Positions 63,448 through 64,000 of a stretch of DNA of 64,000 nucleotides are shown here, in pieces. The stretch is from Mycolicibacterium parafortuitum (GTDB taxonomy: Bacteria > Actinomycetota > Actinomycetes > Mycobacteriales > Mycobacteriaceae), in NCBI RefSeq assembly GCF_010725485.1, contig NZ_AP022598.1:3596001-3660000 (forward strand), written 5' to 3'. A program made the position numbers and the translations under genes. The notes beneath the pieces were generated by a model. It did no database searches. It was not told where the DNA came from and saw only the letters and a program-made list of their open reading frames with translations. The first letter of the stretch is position 1. Each line of letters opens with the position of its first letter.

Positions 63448-64000
63448 ATGAAGCTCAAGACCGGGATCGTTCGATCCGGCCTGATCCTGACGATGCCGGC
63501 GCTGCTGGTCGCCGGCTGCAGTCAGGTGGTGGACGGGGCCGCGACGATCTCGGTGCCGCGGCCGGGGTCGCCCATCGAATGGGGGCCGTGCGAGGCCGGA
63601 CCGTCGGATCAGACCGGAATACCGCCCGGTGCCGAGTGCGGCATGCTGTCGGTGCCGGTCGACTGGGACAAGGCCGACGATCCCGACGGTGACGTCGCGC
63701 AGCTCGCCCTGCTGCGGGTCAAGGCCACCGGGGACGACCCCATCGGGTCGCTTCTCGTCAATCCCGGCGGGCCCGGTAAGTCGGGCCGCGAATCCGCGGC
63801 GATGATGGCCTCGAAGCTGCCCGACGAGGTGCGCGAGAAGTTCGACATCGTCGGGTTCGACCCGCGCGGCGTCGCCGGCTCCAATCCGGCGGTGTGGTGC
63901 AACAGCGACGCCGACAACGACCGGCTGCGCGCCGACAACGTCGTCGAGTACACCGCCGAAGGCGTGGCGCACATCGAGAAGCTCACCAAGGAATTCGTCC
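63448..64000 (+). CDS. caeA: CaeA/Hip1-like lipoprotein serine hydrolase, 3' end outside window
   Basis: The ATG at 63448 opens a frame that runs to the window edge (184 codons). A signal peptide with lipobox L-L-V-A-G-C places the lipidated Cys at residue 24. The mature part starts an alpha/beta-hydrolase domain: P-I-E-W-G-P-C, L-L-V-N-P-G-G-P-G-K-S-G (oxyanion-hole loop, near residue 105) and F-D-I-V-G-F-D-P-R-G. This is the start of the Rv2224c-type cell-envelope protease/esterase, next to panB as in M. tuberculosis. The nucleophile Ser lies beyond 64000. Confidence 0.85.
   Translation, partial: MKLKTGIVRSGLILTMPALLVAGCSQVVDGAATISVPRPGSPIEWGPCEAGPSDQTGIPPGAECGMLSVPVDWDKADDPDGDVAQLALLRVKATGDDPIGSLLVNPGGPGKSGRESAAMMASKLPDEVREKFDIVGFDPRGVAGSNPAVWCNSDADNDRLRADNVVEYTAEGVAHIEKLTKEFV

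Overview
The window is high-GC actinobacterial DNA that I read as the chromosome of a Mycolicibacterium-type mycobacterium. The evidence is the gene content and order: FAS-II operon fabD-acpM-kasA-kasB-accD6 behind mabR, mycothiol-linked mscR, aceE, ahpE, ptkA/ptpA, an RNase H-phosphatase fusion, panB and a caeA/hip1-type lipoprotein hydrolase. As far as I recall, this is the Rv2260 to Rv2224c order of M. tuberculosis H37Rv, with extra genes inserted. Many genes have a TANNNT -10 hexamer 6-8 nt before the start codon and no leader, which is typical of mycobacterial leaderless transcription.

Layout. 1-10.7 kb is accessory chromosome: a DUF222/HNH gene cut by the window edge, a glyoxalase-like gene, a complete peptide/nickel-type ABC importer (SBP, two permeases, one double ATPase) with a trailing SDR, a secreted protein, a DapB-like oxidoreductase and a SABATH-type methyltransferase. 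10.7-19.8 kb holds mscR with its MBL partner, a methyltransferase, a serine hydrolase, DUF3145, then a glycerolipid group (diacylglycerol kinase-like, ADPS-like FAD oxidase, TetR, glpD). 19.8-31.1 kb is the mycolate precursor and central carbon block (accD6, kasB, kasA, acpM, fabD, mabR, aceE) followed by a lipoprotein, DUF3052 and ahpE.

31.2-42.6 kb is the accessory hot spot. A tRNA-Val(UAC) gene is followed by two integrated elements in tandem, bounded by three copies of a 44-bp segment of the tRNA 3' half. Element 1 (about 4.7 kb) has an intact tyrosine integrase, a toxSAS-like (p)ppGpp synthetase with an overlapping 86-codon partner, two tiny Cys-motif ORFs and a 400-residue protein of unknown function. 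Element 2 (about 6.7 kb) has a related integrase destroyed by an IS21-family insertion (IS 36331-38701, 4-bp TSD, istA and istB frameshifted), a small HTH-like ORF and an OLD-family ATPase-TOPRIM nuclease. The two integrases share an odd winged-helix-like insert in the core-binding domain. I regard this tRNA-Val array of small, probably anti-phage islands as the most interesting system in the window; the 400-residue protein sits in the same slot as the OLD nuclease and is a candidate new defence gene.

42.6-64 kb returns to core chromosome: an EamA permease, a Na+/solute symporter, a SOUL protein, an amidohydrolase with a disrupted N-terminus, cobD, SURF1, ptpA, ptkA, Nif3-like, a zinc-ribbon coiled coil, RNase HI-phosphatase, an XRE-cupin regulator with a thioredoxin-reductase-like enzyme and methyltransferase, a second DUF222/HNH gene, a VOC protein with AraC regulator, rnpB (RNase P RNA), CYTH-CHAD, a fatty acyl-AMP ligase, an enoyl-CoA hydratase, panB and the start of a caeA-like gene. 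All identifications come from reading the sequence and recalled family knowledge; no database search was run.
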